In this document: piece after piece, positions 17,569 to 27,600 of the stretch
Numbering within the stretch: position 1 is the stretch's first letter
Layout: each line of letters starts with the position of its first letter
Assembly (NCBI RefSeq): GCF_900110245.1
Contig: NZ_FOCZ01000005.1
Coordinates: 372,001 to 436,000 of the forward strand
DNA from: Niastella yeongjuensis
Lineage (GTDB): Bacteria; Bacteroidota; Bacteroidia; Chitinophagales; Chitinophagaceae
Length of the DNA: 64,000 nucleotides
Direction of reading: 5' to 3'
Position numbers and translations under genes: made by a program
Notes under the pieces: generated by a model
What the model was told of the DNA's origin: nothing
Database searches by the model: none
What the model saw: only the letters and a program-made list of their open reading frames with translations

Positions 17569-18822
17569 TTACCAATTCAACACAAATGAATGCAGGCCAC
17601 TGGCAAATAAATAATTGATGTTGATCAATGAAACGCGGGTAATTTGTTTTACAATAGAAAGGCCCAGCCCGTTATGGTTGCTGTTCAACGATTGTTTATA
17701 GAAGCGGGTAAATAAACGTTTTTGATCCAATGCCCCGGCAAAACCCGTATTGCTGATAACGAGTTTCGATCCCTCTAGTTTTATAAAAATATGACCAAAC
17801 GGAATGTTGTGGTTACTTGCATTGCTCAGTAAATTGTTCAATAAAATATCCAGTAACTCCGGGTTTATGTACACGGTCACCTCCTCCAGTTCATGACACA
17901 CTTTAATATGCTGGCTTTCCCATAACTCTGAGAACTGTTCCAGCTTTTCTTCTATCTTTCCCTTCAGGTTTATTACCTCTGTTGCTTCAAACTGATGGTT
18001 TTCTATTTTAGCCAGCAGCAATAAGGATTGATTTAACCGGGTTAATTTTTTAACTGAAGTATAGGCGCTGCGGGCCAGTTCACTTTGCTTATGGGAAAGG
18101 TCCTCTTCCTGGATCATCATATCCAGTTTGGAACGGATTATAGACAATGGCGTTTGTATTTCGTGCGAGGCATTTTCTGTAAACTCTCTCAACAACAGGT
18201 AATCCTGTTCAGCTTTTTCAGTAGCCATCAACAGGCTTTCATTCATAAAAGCAAATTCCTGGATAGTTGTTTTTGGGAAAACGGGTGTACCTGTTTTGCC
18301 TAATTTAAAATTCCGCATTACTTCGAGGGAATGATAAAAAGGCTTCCAAAGCCGCTTCAATAAAAACCTGTTGATCACAATAGCGATCAAAATAGTTATC
18401 AAAATGGTGAACACCGAAATGGTCAATAAAGTATGGGACAAATGCCGCATCCCTTCCAGCGGTTTGGCCACCGTTACCTTGTACCAATTGTTGTTAAACC
18501 GGAGCGGGAAACTGATCTTCCTGAAGTTGTGCATTTTCTTTTCCCGGTTACTGTACAGCCTGATCATTTCAAACTCCCGGGCGGCGGGTTGTTCGCCTGT
18601 TGGGTAAAAGTTGATCTGCTCCTCATCCAGTGCATACAAATTGGGCAGCGCGTGGTATTGTGTTACATACTCCTTTATCTTTGTTTCAATACCACCTAAA
18701 TCGCCATCTATTTCCCGTAACAGTATTACTTTGATGAATAAAAACAGGGTAAGGCTGGAGACAAAAAAAATAACAACCATTACCAGTAAATTGATCAGCG
18801 AATAACGTGTCAACAATTTCAT
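17569..18822 (-). CDS. Sensor histidine kinase
   Basis: Membrane-bound two-component sensor. It has one TM helix (about 10-33), an extracytoplasmic region to about 130, a second TM (132-153), HAMP-like linker, HisKA domain with His220 in ENASHEIQTPLSIIRSK, and HATPase_c with N-box Asn334 (NNLLSNASNHN), a shortened G1 (ISNTGFAG) and G2 GLGLSIVKQI. At 417 residues it is a compact QseC/RprX-like kinase. Its start overlaps the response-regulator stop by 4 bases, so the pair is translationally coupled. The downstream gene is the TonB receptor at 14584, which makes envelope nutrient sensing a reasonable inference. Confidence 0.9.
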   Translation of the reverse strand: MKLLTRYSLINLLVMVVIFFVSSLTLFLFIKVILLREIDGDLGGIETKIKEYVTQYHALPNLYALDEEQINFYPTGEQPAAREFEMIRLYSNREKKMHNFRKISFPLRFNNNWYKVTVAKPLEGMRHLSHTLLTISVFTILITILIAIVINRFLLKRLWKPFYHSLEVMRNFKLGKTGTPVFPKTTIQEFAFMNESLLMATEKAEQDYLLLREFTENASHEIQTPLSIIRSKLDMMIQEEDLSHKQSELARSAYTSVKKLTRLNQSLLLLAKIENHQFEATEVINLKGKIEEKLEQFSELWESQHIKVCHELEEVTVYINPELLDILLNNLLSNASNHNIPFGHIFIKLEGSKLVISNTGFAGALDQKRLFTRFYKQSLNSNHNGLGLSIVKQITRVSLININYLFASGLHSFVLNW

Positions 18823-19520
18823 GGCTGCTCATTTATGGTAAACTTATACCCCATGCCATATACCACTTTGATATTATCTGCACAACCTGCCTGCACCAGT
18901 TTCTTTCGAAGATTTTTCAAGTGGGTGTAAATGAAATCATGGTTATCGTTCAAATCAATTTGTTCGCCCCACAAATGTTCTACAATGGCTTCCTTGGTTA
19001 CTACCTTATTTATATTACTGGCAAAATAAACCAGCAGTTCGTATTCTTTGCGGGTTAGATCTATCTCTCCATTTTTGCCTTTTACTATTTTATCCTGGAG
19101 ATGAATAACCAGATCACCGGCCATTATTTTATTTTTCCCTTCAAATGATTTACGACGGATGATCGCGTTTATGCGGGCAGACAATTCGGGTAAATGAAAA
19201 GGCTTGCTTAAATAATCATCAGCGCCCAGGTTAAGCCCTTCCAGTTTATCATTTAATGAATTTTTTGCGGAGATGATCAATACCCCGTCTACCTTGCCCA
19301 TTTCTTTCAATTCATTTAAGATATGCAACCCGTTTCCCATTTGACCATTGGTCATCGGCAATGATATGTCCAACAAGATACAATCGTAATTTTTTGTTTG
19401 TATCCGCTCCATGGCGTCATTAAAATTATAGGCGGGTTCACAAATAAAATTATCCTTTTTAAGATAGGCACAGATGCTCCTGGATAATTCCATTTGATCT
19501 TCAATAACCAATAGTTTCAT
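18819..19520 (-). CDS. OmpR-family response regulator (partner of adjacent kinase)
   Basis: Response regulator of 233 residues with phosphoacceptor Asp51 (CILLDISLP), acidic pair Glu7/Asp8, Lys in LSKPFHLPEL, and a C-terminal OmpR/PhoB winged helix (MAGDLVIHLQDKIVKG onward) ending VVYGMGYKFTI. It overlaps the kinase start by 4 bases and is its cognate regulator. The TonB-type barrel gene stops 75 bases downstream of nothing in this operon but reads in the same direction from upstream. The core AAACGTTT sits 4 bases before the ATG (19524-19531), probably by chance. Likely targets are the flanking outer-membrane receptor genes. Confidence 0.92.
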   Translation of the reverse strand: MKLLVIEDQMELSRSICAYLKKDNFICEPAYNFNDAMERIQTKNYDCILLDISLPMTNGQMGNGLHILNELKEMGKVDGVLIISAKNSLNDKLEGLNLGADDYLSKPFHLPELSARINAIIRRKSFEGKNKIMAGDLVIHLQDKIVKGKNGEIDLTRKEYELLVYFASNINKVVTKEAIVEHLWGEQIDLNDNHDFIYTHLKNLRKKLVQAGCADNIKVVYGMGYKFTINEQP

Positions 19521-19594
19521 GTAAAACGTTTAACAGGCGCAGCAGATGAAATTTAAAAGAAATGTGTAATCCTGAAGGAATTCTGAAGCGACAC

Positions 19595-21769
19595 TCAATT
19601 CACCCGCCCCTGTTCTTCTGCAGCGCCGCCTGTGTTGTGATTACGTTTCCGGTTATTGGTATCTTTCCCAAAACGATACGAAAAGGCGATCCCTATTCTT
19701 CGCGTATCTGTTTTAACCCGGCGTAGGGCAAGCATTTCTGCCGTAGTAATGTGATCGCGCCTGATCCTGGTGTGAAAGATATCATCGACACTTATCTTCA
19801 ACGTACCCTTTTCCTTTAAGATCAGCTTTTGTATGCCGCCATTCAAATACCAGAACGGGTCGGTTTTTGTTTGGCCTTGTAAATGCCTGGTGGCAAATGT
19901 CCCATTCAATTCAGCGCTCCATGTTTTCGAAAGGCGAAACTGATTGCTGAACTCTGCTTCCCCGGAATAAATGTTATTATATATGGGCTCATTATCCGCC
20001 ACACCTTTATTGATCAAATGAAACAAAATGAAGAAGGTATTTACATGCCAGGCCTTCGCTACATCTACCGACAACCAGGAAAATAAATTGAATGAATAAT
20101 TTATACCAAAATTCTCAGGCCGGGTTACCCAAACATCGCCAACGGGTTGCACAATGGATTGAATCAGGTTGTTGACTTTTAGATAAGCCAGTTCAACACC
20201 CACAAAACTTTTATAATCGTATTTCAGTTCGAGGCTATACATATACTGAGGTTTCAGCCAGGGATTGCCTGTTGTATAGGAGTACCGGTCGTTATAAAAA
20301 AGAAAGGGGTTTAGTTGCTGGTAACCGGGTCTGCGGATGCGGGTACTATAACTTAAAGAGAACACATGATGCCCCGCGCTGTCTGCTTTCAAGGAAAGAT
20401 GAAAGGAGGGAAAAAAGTTGGTGTAATCCCTTTTAAAAGCGGAATCCGCTATGGCTATATTCCCGGGCTGATGTCCCTGCATCCGGGTATTTTCCACCCT
20501 TAATCCGCCTTTTATGGCCCACCGCTTCCATTCTTTAGCGGAGCTAATATACCCGGCATTGATGTTTTCTGAATACATAAAATGGTCCGACCGGCCATAG
20601 TCTGGCAAATATTCAACCCCTGCTTTTTGAAACCAGCTGTTTTTGTAATTGGTGTTTACCCAGGAAAATTTAGCACCCGCCTCGATAACCACATTTCCTT
20701 TCAGGGGAAGGTTATAATCTGACTTAGCCGACCAGATATCGATATCGACAGGCAAACGGTACAACATATCATTGGCACTGCTGAGATTTCCGTTTACCTG
20801 GTATACCTCATTTAATAAAACCTGATTGCCATTCGCATGGATGTTCACATAATCAAGGTCACCGGTAATGGATGCACCTTTTTCATTGATGCGGCGTTGC
20901 ATATTGAGGTTAACACCCCCGCTGTACCACTGGTAATTGCCGGTGGTGTTACCTATACCGGTAGAATCCGGTTGTTGGCGGGCGTTCAACTGATCGCTGT
21001 TGTAATTCAGCACATCTGTTTTAGGTCTGATACCGCCCGTTAACAAAACCCCAAGCGTTGTTTTAGCAGAAACATAATAATCAACGCCTGCCCGCAGGTT
21101 ATATCCATTGGAGGAGTAGCCGTATCTTCTATTGAGCAGGGTGACTGCCCCCGTTCCATAATTTCGCTGACTGGTTTCGGTGGTATAGCCTGCATCTCTT
21201 GTATACCCTACATTACCAAATACATTTACTTTCTTTTTCCGGTAATTGAGGTTAAGGGAATTATTACTTCTGGCATACACGCCCTGGTTGTAACCAATAC
21301 TCATAATTCCATTAAAACCCGGGGTCTTGTTTTTCTTTAGCTGTAGATTAATAACAGCCCCACCCGAGGCATCGTACCGGGCAGGTGGCGTGCTTATCAA
21401 TTCAATTTTATCTAACATACCCGCAGGCAGCGAACGTAAATAAGCTGCCAGGTCCTGGGCCGACATATAAGTGGGCTTATCATCGATGAGTACCAGCACC
21501 CCACCCTTTCCATTCAATTGGATGTTACCATCCATGTCAACAAAAACGCCCGGGCTTTGAGCCAACACTTCCATGGCATTACTACCGGCTGCGGTGATCA
21601 TAGCATCTACATTTACTATTATCCGGTCTGCTTTATGCCTGATCAGCGGTTTTTTAGCCGTAACGGTCACTTCTTTCAGGGCTTTGCCGTTGTTCTTTTC
21701 CTGGGCATTGCCGGTAAGGTGTAGCATACATAAAAAAATGATCCAAAGGATTGGAATAAGGGATTTCAT
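19595..21769 (-). CDS. Outer-membrane beta-barrel (OMP_b-brl_3) TonB-receptor-like protein
   Basis: TonB-receptor-like barrel protein of the outer membrane beta-barrel family 3. I start it at ATG 21769 (MKSLIPILW), because this gives a clean signal peptide ending GNAQ; the longer reading from 21811 would cross an inverted repeat. A short linker (EVTVTAKKPLIRH) leads to a plug-like domain with VLAQSPGVFVDMDGNIQLNGKGGVLVLID in pieces at about 55-85 and IELISTPPARYDASGGAVINLQLKK, then a barrel ending IGIAFSYRF and a basic tail. It lacks the N-terminal CarboxypepD_reg domain of its paralogue at 29966. The response-regulator gene lies 74 bases downstream, and LytS diverges upstream. Its ligand is unknown. 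Confidence 0.85.
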   Translation of the reverse strand: MKSLIPILWIIFLCMLHLTGNAQEKNNGKALKEVTVTAKKPLIRHKADRIIVNVDAMITAAGSNAMEVLAQSPGVFVDMDGNIQLNGKGGVLVLIDDKPTYMSAQDLAAYLRSLPAGMLDKIELISTPPARYDASGGAVINLQLKKNKTPGFNGIMSIGYNQGVYARSNNSLNLNYRKKKVNVFGNVGYTRDAGYTTETSQRNYGTGAVTLLNRRYGYSSNGYNLRAGVDYYVSAKTTLGVLLTGGIRPKTDVLNYNSDQLNARQQPDSTGIGNTTGNYQWYSGGVNLNMQRRINEKGASITGDLDYVNIHANGNQVLLNEVYQVNGNLSSANDMLYRLPVDIDIWSAKSDYNLPLKGNVVIEAGAKFSWVNTNYKNSWFQKAGVEYLPDYGRSDHFMYSENINAGYISSAKEWKRWAIKGGLRVENTRMQGHQPGNIAIADSAFKRDYTNFFPSFHLSLKADSAGHHVFSLSYSTRIRRPGYQQLNPFLFYNDRYSYTTGNPWLKPQYMYSLELKYDYKSFVGVELAYLKVNNLIQSIVQPVGDVWVTRPENFGINYSFNLFSWLSVDVAKAWHVNTFFILFHLINKGVADNEPIYNNIYSGEAEFSNQFRLSKTWSAELNGTFATRHLQGQTKTDPFWYLNGGIQKLILKEKGTLKISVDDIFHTRIRRDHITTAEMLALRRVKTDTRRIGIAFSYRFGKDTNNRKRNHNTGGAAEEQGRVN

Positions 21770-21787
21770 AATAGTTGTTTCTACAAA

Positions 21788-21815
21788 TTTTATGGGTTGC
21801 TCCCACCCCATAAAA
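21788..21815. promoter_or_regulatory. 9-bp inverted repeat in divergent intergenic region
   Basis: TTTTATGGG (21788-21796) and CCCATAAAA (21807-21815) are perfect inverted repeats with a 10-base spacer, 19 bases upstream of the barrel gene ATG at 21769. It lies between two divergent genes (barrel protein and LytS). It could be an operator dimer site or a 5' UTR hairpin. Confidence 0.45.
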
Positions 21816-21964
21816 TCATAGTGTCGAATGCGGGAAAAATGGTGTTGAAAGCCGTCCTTTTTCCCCTTAAAATTTCATCACGCTGCCGGGCCAGTCCGTA
21901 ACCGATTTCCCTTAATTCAACATTTTACCACCTTGTTTGCAAAAACTAGTGCGATCTTTATACT

Positions 21965-22990
21965 ATGCGAGTAGCATCCCGAAAGATCTCAAATGAAGCC
22001 CTGATCATACATGCCATCTTCAGCATGGCGGTGGTTATGCTGGTAGTAACGGGCATTTATTTCTACTACCGGTTTATACTGGTAAGAACCGGACTAACCA
22101 CCTATACCTGTCTTTTCCTGCTGGCCTGTATTTACACCGGCAGAGAACTTTGTATCCGGTTCTACCTGCGCAATAAACCGTTTCACTTTAGTTTATATAC
22201 GGTATTAGCCCTGATGGCGATCATCACGATATGGCCACTGGCGGCAAAATTGGTTTTCAAATCACCGCATGATATTATTGAATTTTCCGTTACCACCCTA
22301 CCCTTCCTTATTATTGGGCTGGTAATGGGTATTTTTATAAAGCTGATCCGGGCTTCTATACAAAAACAAATACAGGATGCACAGTTGGCCGCCGAACAAA
22401 AACAAAGTGAGTTAAACCTGTTGCAATCCCAGCTAAGTCCGCATTTTTTGTTTAACACCCTGAACAATATATATGGAATATCCATAACCCAACACGAACG
22501 GGTACCTGCTTTGTTATTACAACTAAGCAACCTGTTGCGTTATTCAGTATACGATACAAAAAATCAGTTTGTCCCTATTACAGAAGAATTGGAATATATC
22601 ACTAACTATATCAGCTTTGAAAAACTGCGCATAAGCGACCGGCTGGTCTTGCAAACCGACATAGAAACAATCAACAACCCCGCCATTCCCATTGCGCCCA
22701 TGGTACTGATCGTATTTATTGAAAATGCTTTCAAACACGCCCGGAATACCCTGGACGACAAGATCTATGTTCATATCGCTTTACAGATCACAGATAACGA
22801 TATTGTATTTTCAGTAAAAAATTCCTATAACGGGTCAAAGCAGGAAAACAGCACCCCACAAGTCAGTTCCGGTCTGGGGCTTGCCAACACCATCAGGCGA
22901 CTGAACCTGTTGTATGAGAAAAATTATCAATTGGACCAGTATATAACAGATAATATGTACATTGTTCAGCTTCGCCTAAAAATAAAATAA
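21965..22990 (+). CDS. LytS/YpdA-type sensor histidine kinase
   Basis: Sensor kinase of the LytS/YpdA/His_kinase type: four hydrophobic segments (about 12-36, 47-63, 78-96 and 108-126), a short coiled coil, then the His_kinase domain with His160 in LQSQLSPHFLFNTLNNIY. A HATPase domain follows, with N-box VFIENAFKHARN and GLGLANTIRRLNLLY. At 341 residues it is typical of Bacteroidota, which lack extracytoplasmic loops in this family. The LytTR regulator starts 4 bases after its stop, so they form a two-component operon. The divergent barrel gene across a 195-bp gap and the convergent RND operon are candidate targets. Confidence 0.92.
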   Translation: MRVASRKISNEALIIHAIFSMAVVMLVVTGIYFYYRFILVRTGLTTYTCLFLLACIYTGRELCIRFYLRNKPFHFSLYTVLALMAIITIWPLAAKLVFKSPHDIIEFSVTTLPFLIIGLVMGIFIKLIRASIQKQIQDAQLAAEQKQSELNLLQSQLSPHFLFNTLNNIYGISITQHERVPALLLQLSNLLRYSVYDTKNQFVPITEELEYITNYISFEKLRISDRLVLQTDIETINNPAIPIAPMVLIVFIENAFKHARNTLDDKIYVHIALQITDNDIVFSVKNSYNGSKQENSTPQVSSGLGLANTIRRLNLLYEKNYQLDQYITDNMYIVQLRLKIK

Positions 22991-22994
22991 CGGT

Positions 22995-23699
22995 ATGTTT
23001 AACTGTCTTGTTGTAGACGATGAACCTATTGCGAGAGACATCATCCTCAATTACTGCAGCCATCTGCCACAACTTCGGGTGCTGGGCAGTTGTGGCAATG
23101 TATTTGAAGCAAAGGAGATCCTGTTACAACACCCCATAGATATCCTGTTCCTGGACGTCCACATGCCGGTACTGGATGGGATTGCCTTTTTACGAACCCT
23201 TAAAAACAAACCACAGGTAATCTTCACCACCGCCTATAAAGAATATGCCGTAGATGCTTTTGAACTTTCCGCCTGCGATTACCTGGTAAAACCATACTCG
23301 CTCGAACGATTCATCATGGCCGTTGACAAGGCGACAGAAAATCGAAAGGCTGCCGGCAACGAGGTAAATGAAAACAGGAACACCACACCTACCGATTATT
23401 TTTTTATAAAAGCCGACGGCAAAATTTATAAACTCCTGTATAACCAGATCCTGTTAGCAGAGGCAAAAGGAAACTACACAAGAATAGTCTGCGCCGATCA
23501 AACCCTGCTGCCCAATATGTCCTTTTCGTCGTTTGAATCGCTTCTGCCCCCCGATCTTTTTATCAGGGTACACCGGTCATTCATCATCAACAAATCAAAG
23601 ATTGACCATATTGAAGGGAACATGGTAGAAATTCAGCAAACACAGATACCCATCGGCATGAATTACAAAGAACCTTTTTTGAAAGCTTTGGGAATATAA
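22995..23699 (+). CDS. LytTR-family response regulator
   Basis: Response regulator with receiver domain (1-120; Asp8/Asp9, phosphoacceptor Asp54 in ILFLDVHMP, Lys in DYLVKPYSLERF) and a C-terminal LytTR DNA-binding domain (about 135-234). The latter is recognised by FFIKADGKIYKLLYNQILLAEAKGNYT spread over about 133-160 and by FIRVHRSFIINKSKIDHIEGN in short pieces. The 234-residue length is normal. It is coupled to LytS (4-base gap) and ends 8 bases before the convergent YncE-like stop, so transcripts may overlap there. LytTR proteins bind paired direct repeats; I could not place such a site with confidence. Confidence 0.92.
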   Translation: MFNCLVVDDEPIARDIILNYCSHLPQLRVLGSCGNVFEAKEILLQHPIDILFLDVHMPVLDGIAFLRTLKNKPQVIFTTAYKEYAVDAFELSACDYLVKPYSLERFIMAVDKATENRKAAGNEVNENRNTTPTDYFFIKADGKIYKLLYNQILLAEAKGNYTRIVCADQTLLPNMSFSSFESLLPPDLFIRVHRSFIINKSKIDHIEGNMVEIQQTQIPIGMNYKEPFLKALGI

Positions 23700-23707
23700 C
23701 CAATGCC

Positions 23708-24679
23708 TTACTTTCCTAATACCAACACCTGAAAAGTATTATTATCTTTTGTGGGCAAATACAGTTTATGAGTAGTTTCATCAAGCGTTAAAGTGCGCGC
23801 CCCTTTCTTAGTTGATATGGTAGCTATTTTGCTATAATTGTCTTTACCACCCTGTTTAACTACAGTGATACTGCCTTCCCCGTTGGAGGTATAAATATGG
23901 CTGGAAGATTCATCAAAGACAACGCCATCACAACCAGCACCAATAGGAATCTTGCTTATAATAGCGCCACTACCAGCGTCCAGCACCATTAGTTGCCTGC
24001 TATCGCTGCAGGCAGAAAATAAGCGGTTCGTCTTTTTATCAATAGCTAAGCCGGTAGGCGCTTCTCCCGGATTCAACGCCCAATGGTGAAGTACGCGCCG
24101 GCTTTTCAGATCGATCACTACTATTTCATTTTTATCTTCAATATTCACAAACAGGGTACCAGCACCATTCGTTACCGCTTCTTCCGGCTTTCCGCCCACT
24201 TCAATAGTTCCCATTACTTTATCATTTTCCGGATCAATAATGCTTACACTATTACTACGGCCATTACATACTACCAGGTGTTTTGAATATTCATCATACA
24301 TAATGGCATCCGGATTTTCTCCCACAGGCAATTGGCCAAATACTTTGGCAGTTTGCAAATCAAATACGGTTAGTGTATTTAACCGGCCATTGCTGGTGTA
24401 GCCTTTATTCAGGTTTGGCACAAAAGCGATTCCATGTACCCCGGTGGTATTCCGAATAATTCCCAGCGAATCGCCGGTTGTTTTATTTACTATATTGACC
24501 TGGGTACCATGCGATACATATAACTTATCGGAACCTGGCTGAATAGCCAGGTAATCCCAGCCACCTGTTCCTGACAAATGAAACGTAGTAAGCAATTTCA
24601 TATCAGCAGCAGGCTGGGCATTACCCGAAATTGCTGCAATTAATAACAGCATACTGATCAACCCTGATTGCTTTTTCAT
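23708..24679 (-). CDS. YncE-like secreted beta-propeller protein (paralogue 2)
   Basis: Periplasmic beta-propeller paralogous to the protein at 12031-13065: signal peptide (about 1-21, SGNAQ), repeated blades (TVFDLQTAKVFGQL, VSIIDPENDKVMGT, IVVIDLKSRRVLHH), and shared GGWDYLAI, GVHGIAFV and GEAPTGLAID segments. It lacks the Pro/Ala-rich insert near the C-terminus of the first copy and is 323 residues. It starts only 11 bases after the RND pump stop and is thus the last gene of the efflux operon. A propeller here may help in substrate binding or envelope sensing of pump cargo. No function of this family is proven. Confidence 0.85.
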   Translation of the reverse strand: MKKQSGLISMLLLIAAISGNAQPAADMKLLTTFHLSGTGGWDYLAIQPGSDKLYVSHGTQVNIVNKTTGDSLGIIRNTTGVHGIAFVPNLNKGYTSNGRLNTLTVFDLQTAKVFGQLPVGENPDAIMYDEYSKHLVVCNGRSNSVSIIDPENDKVMGTIEVGGKPEEAVTNGAGTLFVNIEDKNEIVVIDLKSRRVLHHWALNPGEAPTGLAIDKKTNRLFSACSDSRQLMVLDAGSGAIISKIPIGAGCDGVVFDESSSHIYTSNGEGSITVVKQGGKDNYSKIATISTKKGARTLTLDETTHKLYLPTKDNNTFQVLVLGK

Positions 24680-24690
24680 ATTTACTTATT

Positions 24691-27600
24691 TTATGTGGTG
24701 GTAGTTTTATTTTTATAGATCATTCTTATGCCTGTCGGTAAAACGATCAACAACAGCGGTAATGCCATAATAAAACCGCCAATTACCGCTATGGCCAACG
24801 GCTGGTGCAATTGAGCTCCCGTACCAATACCCAATGCCAATGGCATCAGGGCGATGATGGCGCCCAGAGCAGTCATTAATTTGGGACGCAGCCTTGTTGA
24901 AATGGAATAGATAATGGCCTCATCGGTATTTTTTTCATGCAGCGATTCCCTGAACTGCAAAAAAGTAAATACTGAATTCTCACCAATGATACCAGTGATC
25001 ATTATAAGCCCTGTATAACTGCCTACATTTAATGGGGTACCGGTAAGGAAAAGCGCCAGATAGCTTCCTGAAATGCCTAATACAGCGATACCTAAGATAA
25101 GTAGGGCTATACTAAAGCTTCTGTACAGAAACAGGATAACCGCGAACACCAGCAGGCTGGCTGTTACCAGGATCATCAGCAGCTCTTTAAACGATTGCTG
25201 CTGATCGGCATAGGCGCCGCCATATTGAATGCTGTATGACTGTGGCAAATGAATGCCGGCAGCCAGCTTTTGTTGTATATCTTTCATAACACTTCCCAGG
25301 TCGCGGTTTTCGAGGCGGGCAGTAACAACCCCCATCGATTGTAAATTCTCCCTTTCTATTTCAGCATCCCCTCCATTTACTTTTACAGTAGCCAGTGCAG
25401 TGAGCGGTTTCAACCGCCCGTCGGGCAGAAATATTTTCAGATCGTCTATATTACTGACACTCATTTTTCGATTTCCGGGATACACTAACCGGATAGGTAC
25501 ATATTGTTGTTTCTCGAATAAACTCCCCGAGATATTGCCTTCCAGTGAGGTTTGCAGCTGGTACTGGAAATTGGCCGGGGTTATCCCAAACTGCGCCAGT
25601 TTCGCATAATCAGGTTGTACACTTATCGAGGGGCCGGCAATAACAACGCCATCAAAGACATCGGCTGTGCCGGAAACGTTTGACACTACATTGGCTACCT
25701 GCTTACTCAACTGTTGTAATGTTTTTTGATCATTGCCATAGATCTTTATTTCTATTGGCTGAACAGAGGTCATTAAATCGCCCAGCATATCGCCGATTAC
25801 CTGGCCGAAATCGACCCGTAAGGCAGGTTGCGATCCCTCAATTTGTTTGCGAATGTCTGTGATCACGTCTTCTGTGCCCCGCTTCCTGCTTTTTTTAAGT
25901 TGTATCAGGTAGTCGCCCCGGTTAGGTTCTGTAATAAAAAAACCCATTTGCGCGCCGGTCCTTCTTGAATAGGCCTGTACCTCCGGTATAGCCTTCAGGA
26001 TCTTTTCAACCTGTCGCAATTCGCGGTCCGTTTCTTCCAGTGAAGTACCCGGTGGGGAATTGTAATCCAGCACAATACTGCCTTCATCCATCTCAGGTAA
26101 AAAACCGGTTTCTAACCGGGGTACCAGCAAGGCTATTAAAACTGCCAACGCCACTACAAAGGCAATACTGAGATAGGGGCGCTTTATAAAAAAAGATACC
26201 CAGTTCTGTGATCGCACATTATGAACGGCTGCCTGCTGCCCCGATCGTGGCTTGTCTTTGGTAAGCAACAGGTAAACGACAGGCAACCCTATCCAGGTAA
26301 CAAAAAAAGAACACACCAGTGTTATGATCATCGTGTTGGTCATAACACTGAAATAAGCGCCAGCTACCCCACTCATCAATAAAAAGGGAATGAAAATAAC
26401 AATAGTACTGATAGACGACCCCAGCATGGCAGGGAACAGGTAATGAATGGCTTTTTGCACCAGCGTAGTGGAAGGTTCTTCCGGATGTTCCTCATGGGTA
26501 CGGTGTATTTGTTCTACTACAACAATGGCATCGTCAATGATCAACCCAACGGCAGCGGCAATGGCACCCAGTGTCATGATGTTAAATGTATAACCTACTG
26601 CATATAACACAATTAACGTAAGCCCCAGCGTAATAGGTATGGTAAACAGTAAGGTAGCGCTTGCCTTCAGGGATCGCAGAAAAATAATAGCCACCACAAT
26701 CGCCAGCAACAACCCAATCCACAAACTGTCTGTAACGCTTTTTATAGAGTCGTTTACAAAATCGGCCTGGATGTAATAGGGAATTATACGAACATCAGGC
26801 GGTAATATTTTCTTCAGTTCACTGATCTTTTTTTCCATTGCCTTCGACAGCGTTACCAGGTTGGCATTAGGTTGCTTTACCACAGCCACCAGTACGCCAT
26901 CGCGGCCATTGGCATTGATCTTTACAAACTCAACCCCTTCGTTTATCTGTACATCGGCAATATCTTTAACGGTAATAATCCTTTTGCCATCATTCTTTAT
27001 TACAATTTGCTCCAGTTCATTTTTATTATGTACGGTTGCATCTGTAACGGTGAGATACAGATAATGATAGTCTGACAAATACCCGTTTGATTTTATAAAG
27101 TTGGTTTGGCTTAAGGCAGTGTTCACCATATCGGGCGTTATTGAAAAGGTGCCCATTTTTTGTATGTTCAATTGCAGCCAGTACTCTTTTGCTTTTCCGC
27201 CGGTTATTCTTATTTCCGATACACCTGCTACCTGCGACAGGAATGGTTTTACCGTAAAATTGGCGATCTGTTTCAATTCAATCGGCGATTTGGTATTGCT
27301 TTCCAGCGAATAACCCATTACCGGCAGAATGGAAGGGTTCATGCGGGCCACGCTTATTTGCACTTCCGGCGGCAACTGGTTTCGGATCTCCGCTATTTTT
27401 GATTCTATACGTTGCTGGCTGAGGTCTATATTCGCATTCCAGTCCATAAATGCCGAGATCTCGCAGCTTCCCCTGCTGGTAGTGCTTCGTATCATTTGAA
27501 GGTCGGGCACCTGCTTGATAGCTCCTTCCAGTGGTTTGGTTACGGTGACCATCATTTTATCGACCGGCTGTAAACCAGCATCGGCTATTACCTTTATTTT

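Noticed and set aside
17714-17721. AAACGTTT inside the histidine kinase gene
   Set aside because: An 8-bp core within a coding region is expected about once per window by chance; it has no extended palindrome.
19524-19531. AAACGTTT just before the response-regulator start
   Set aside because: The palindrome does not extend beyond 8 bp and the site overlaps the ribosome entry region, so I did not treat it as an operator.
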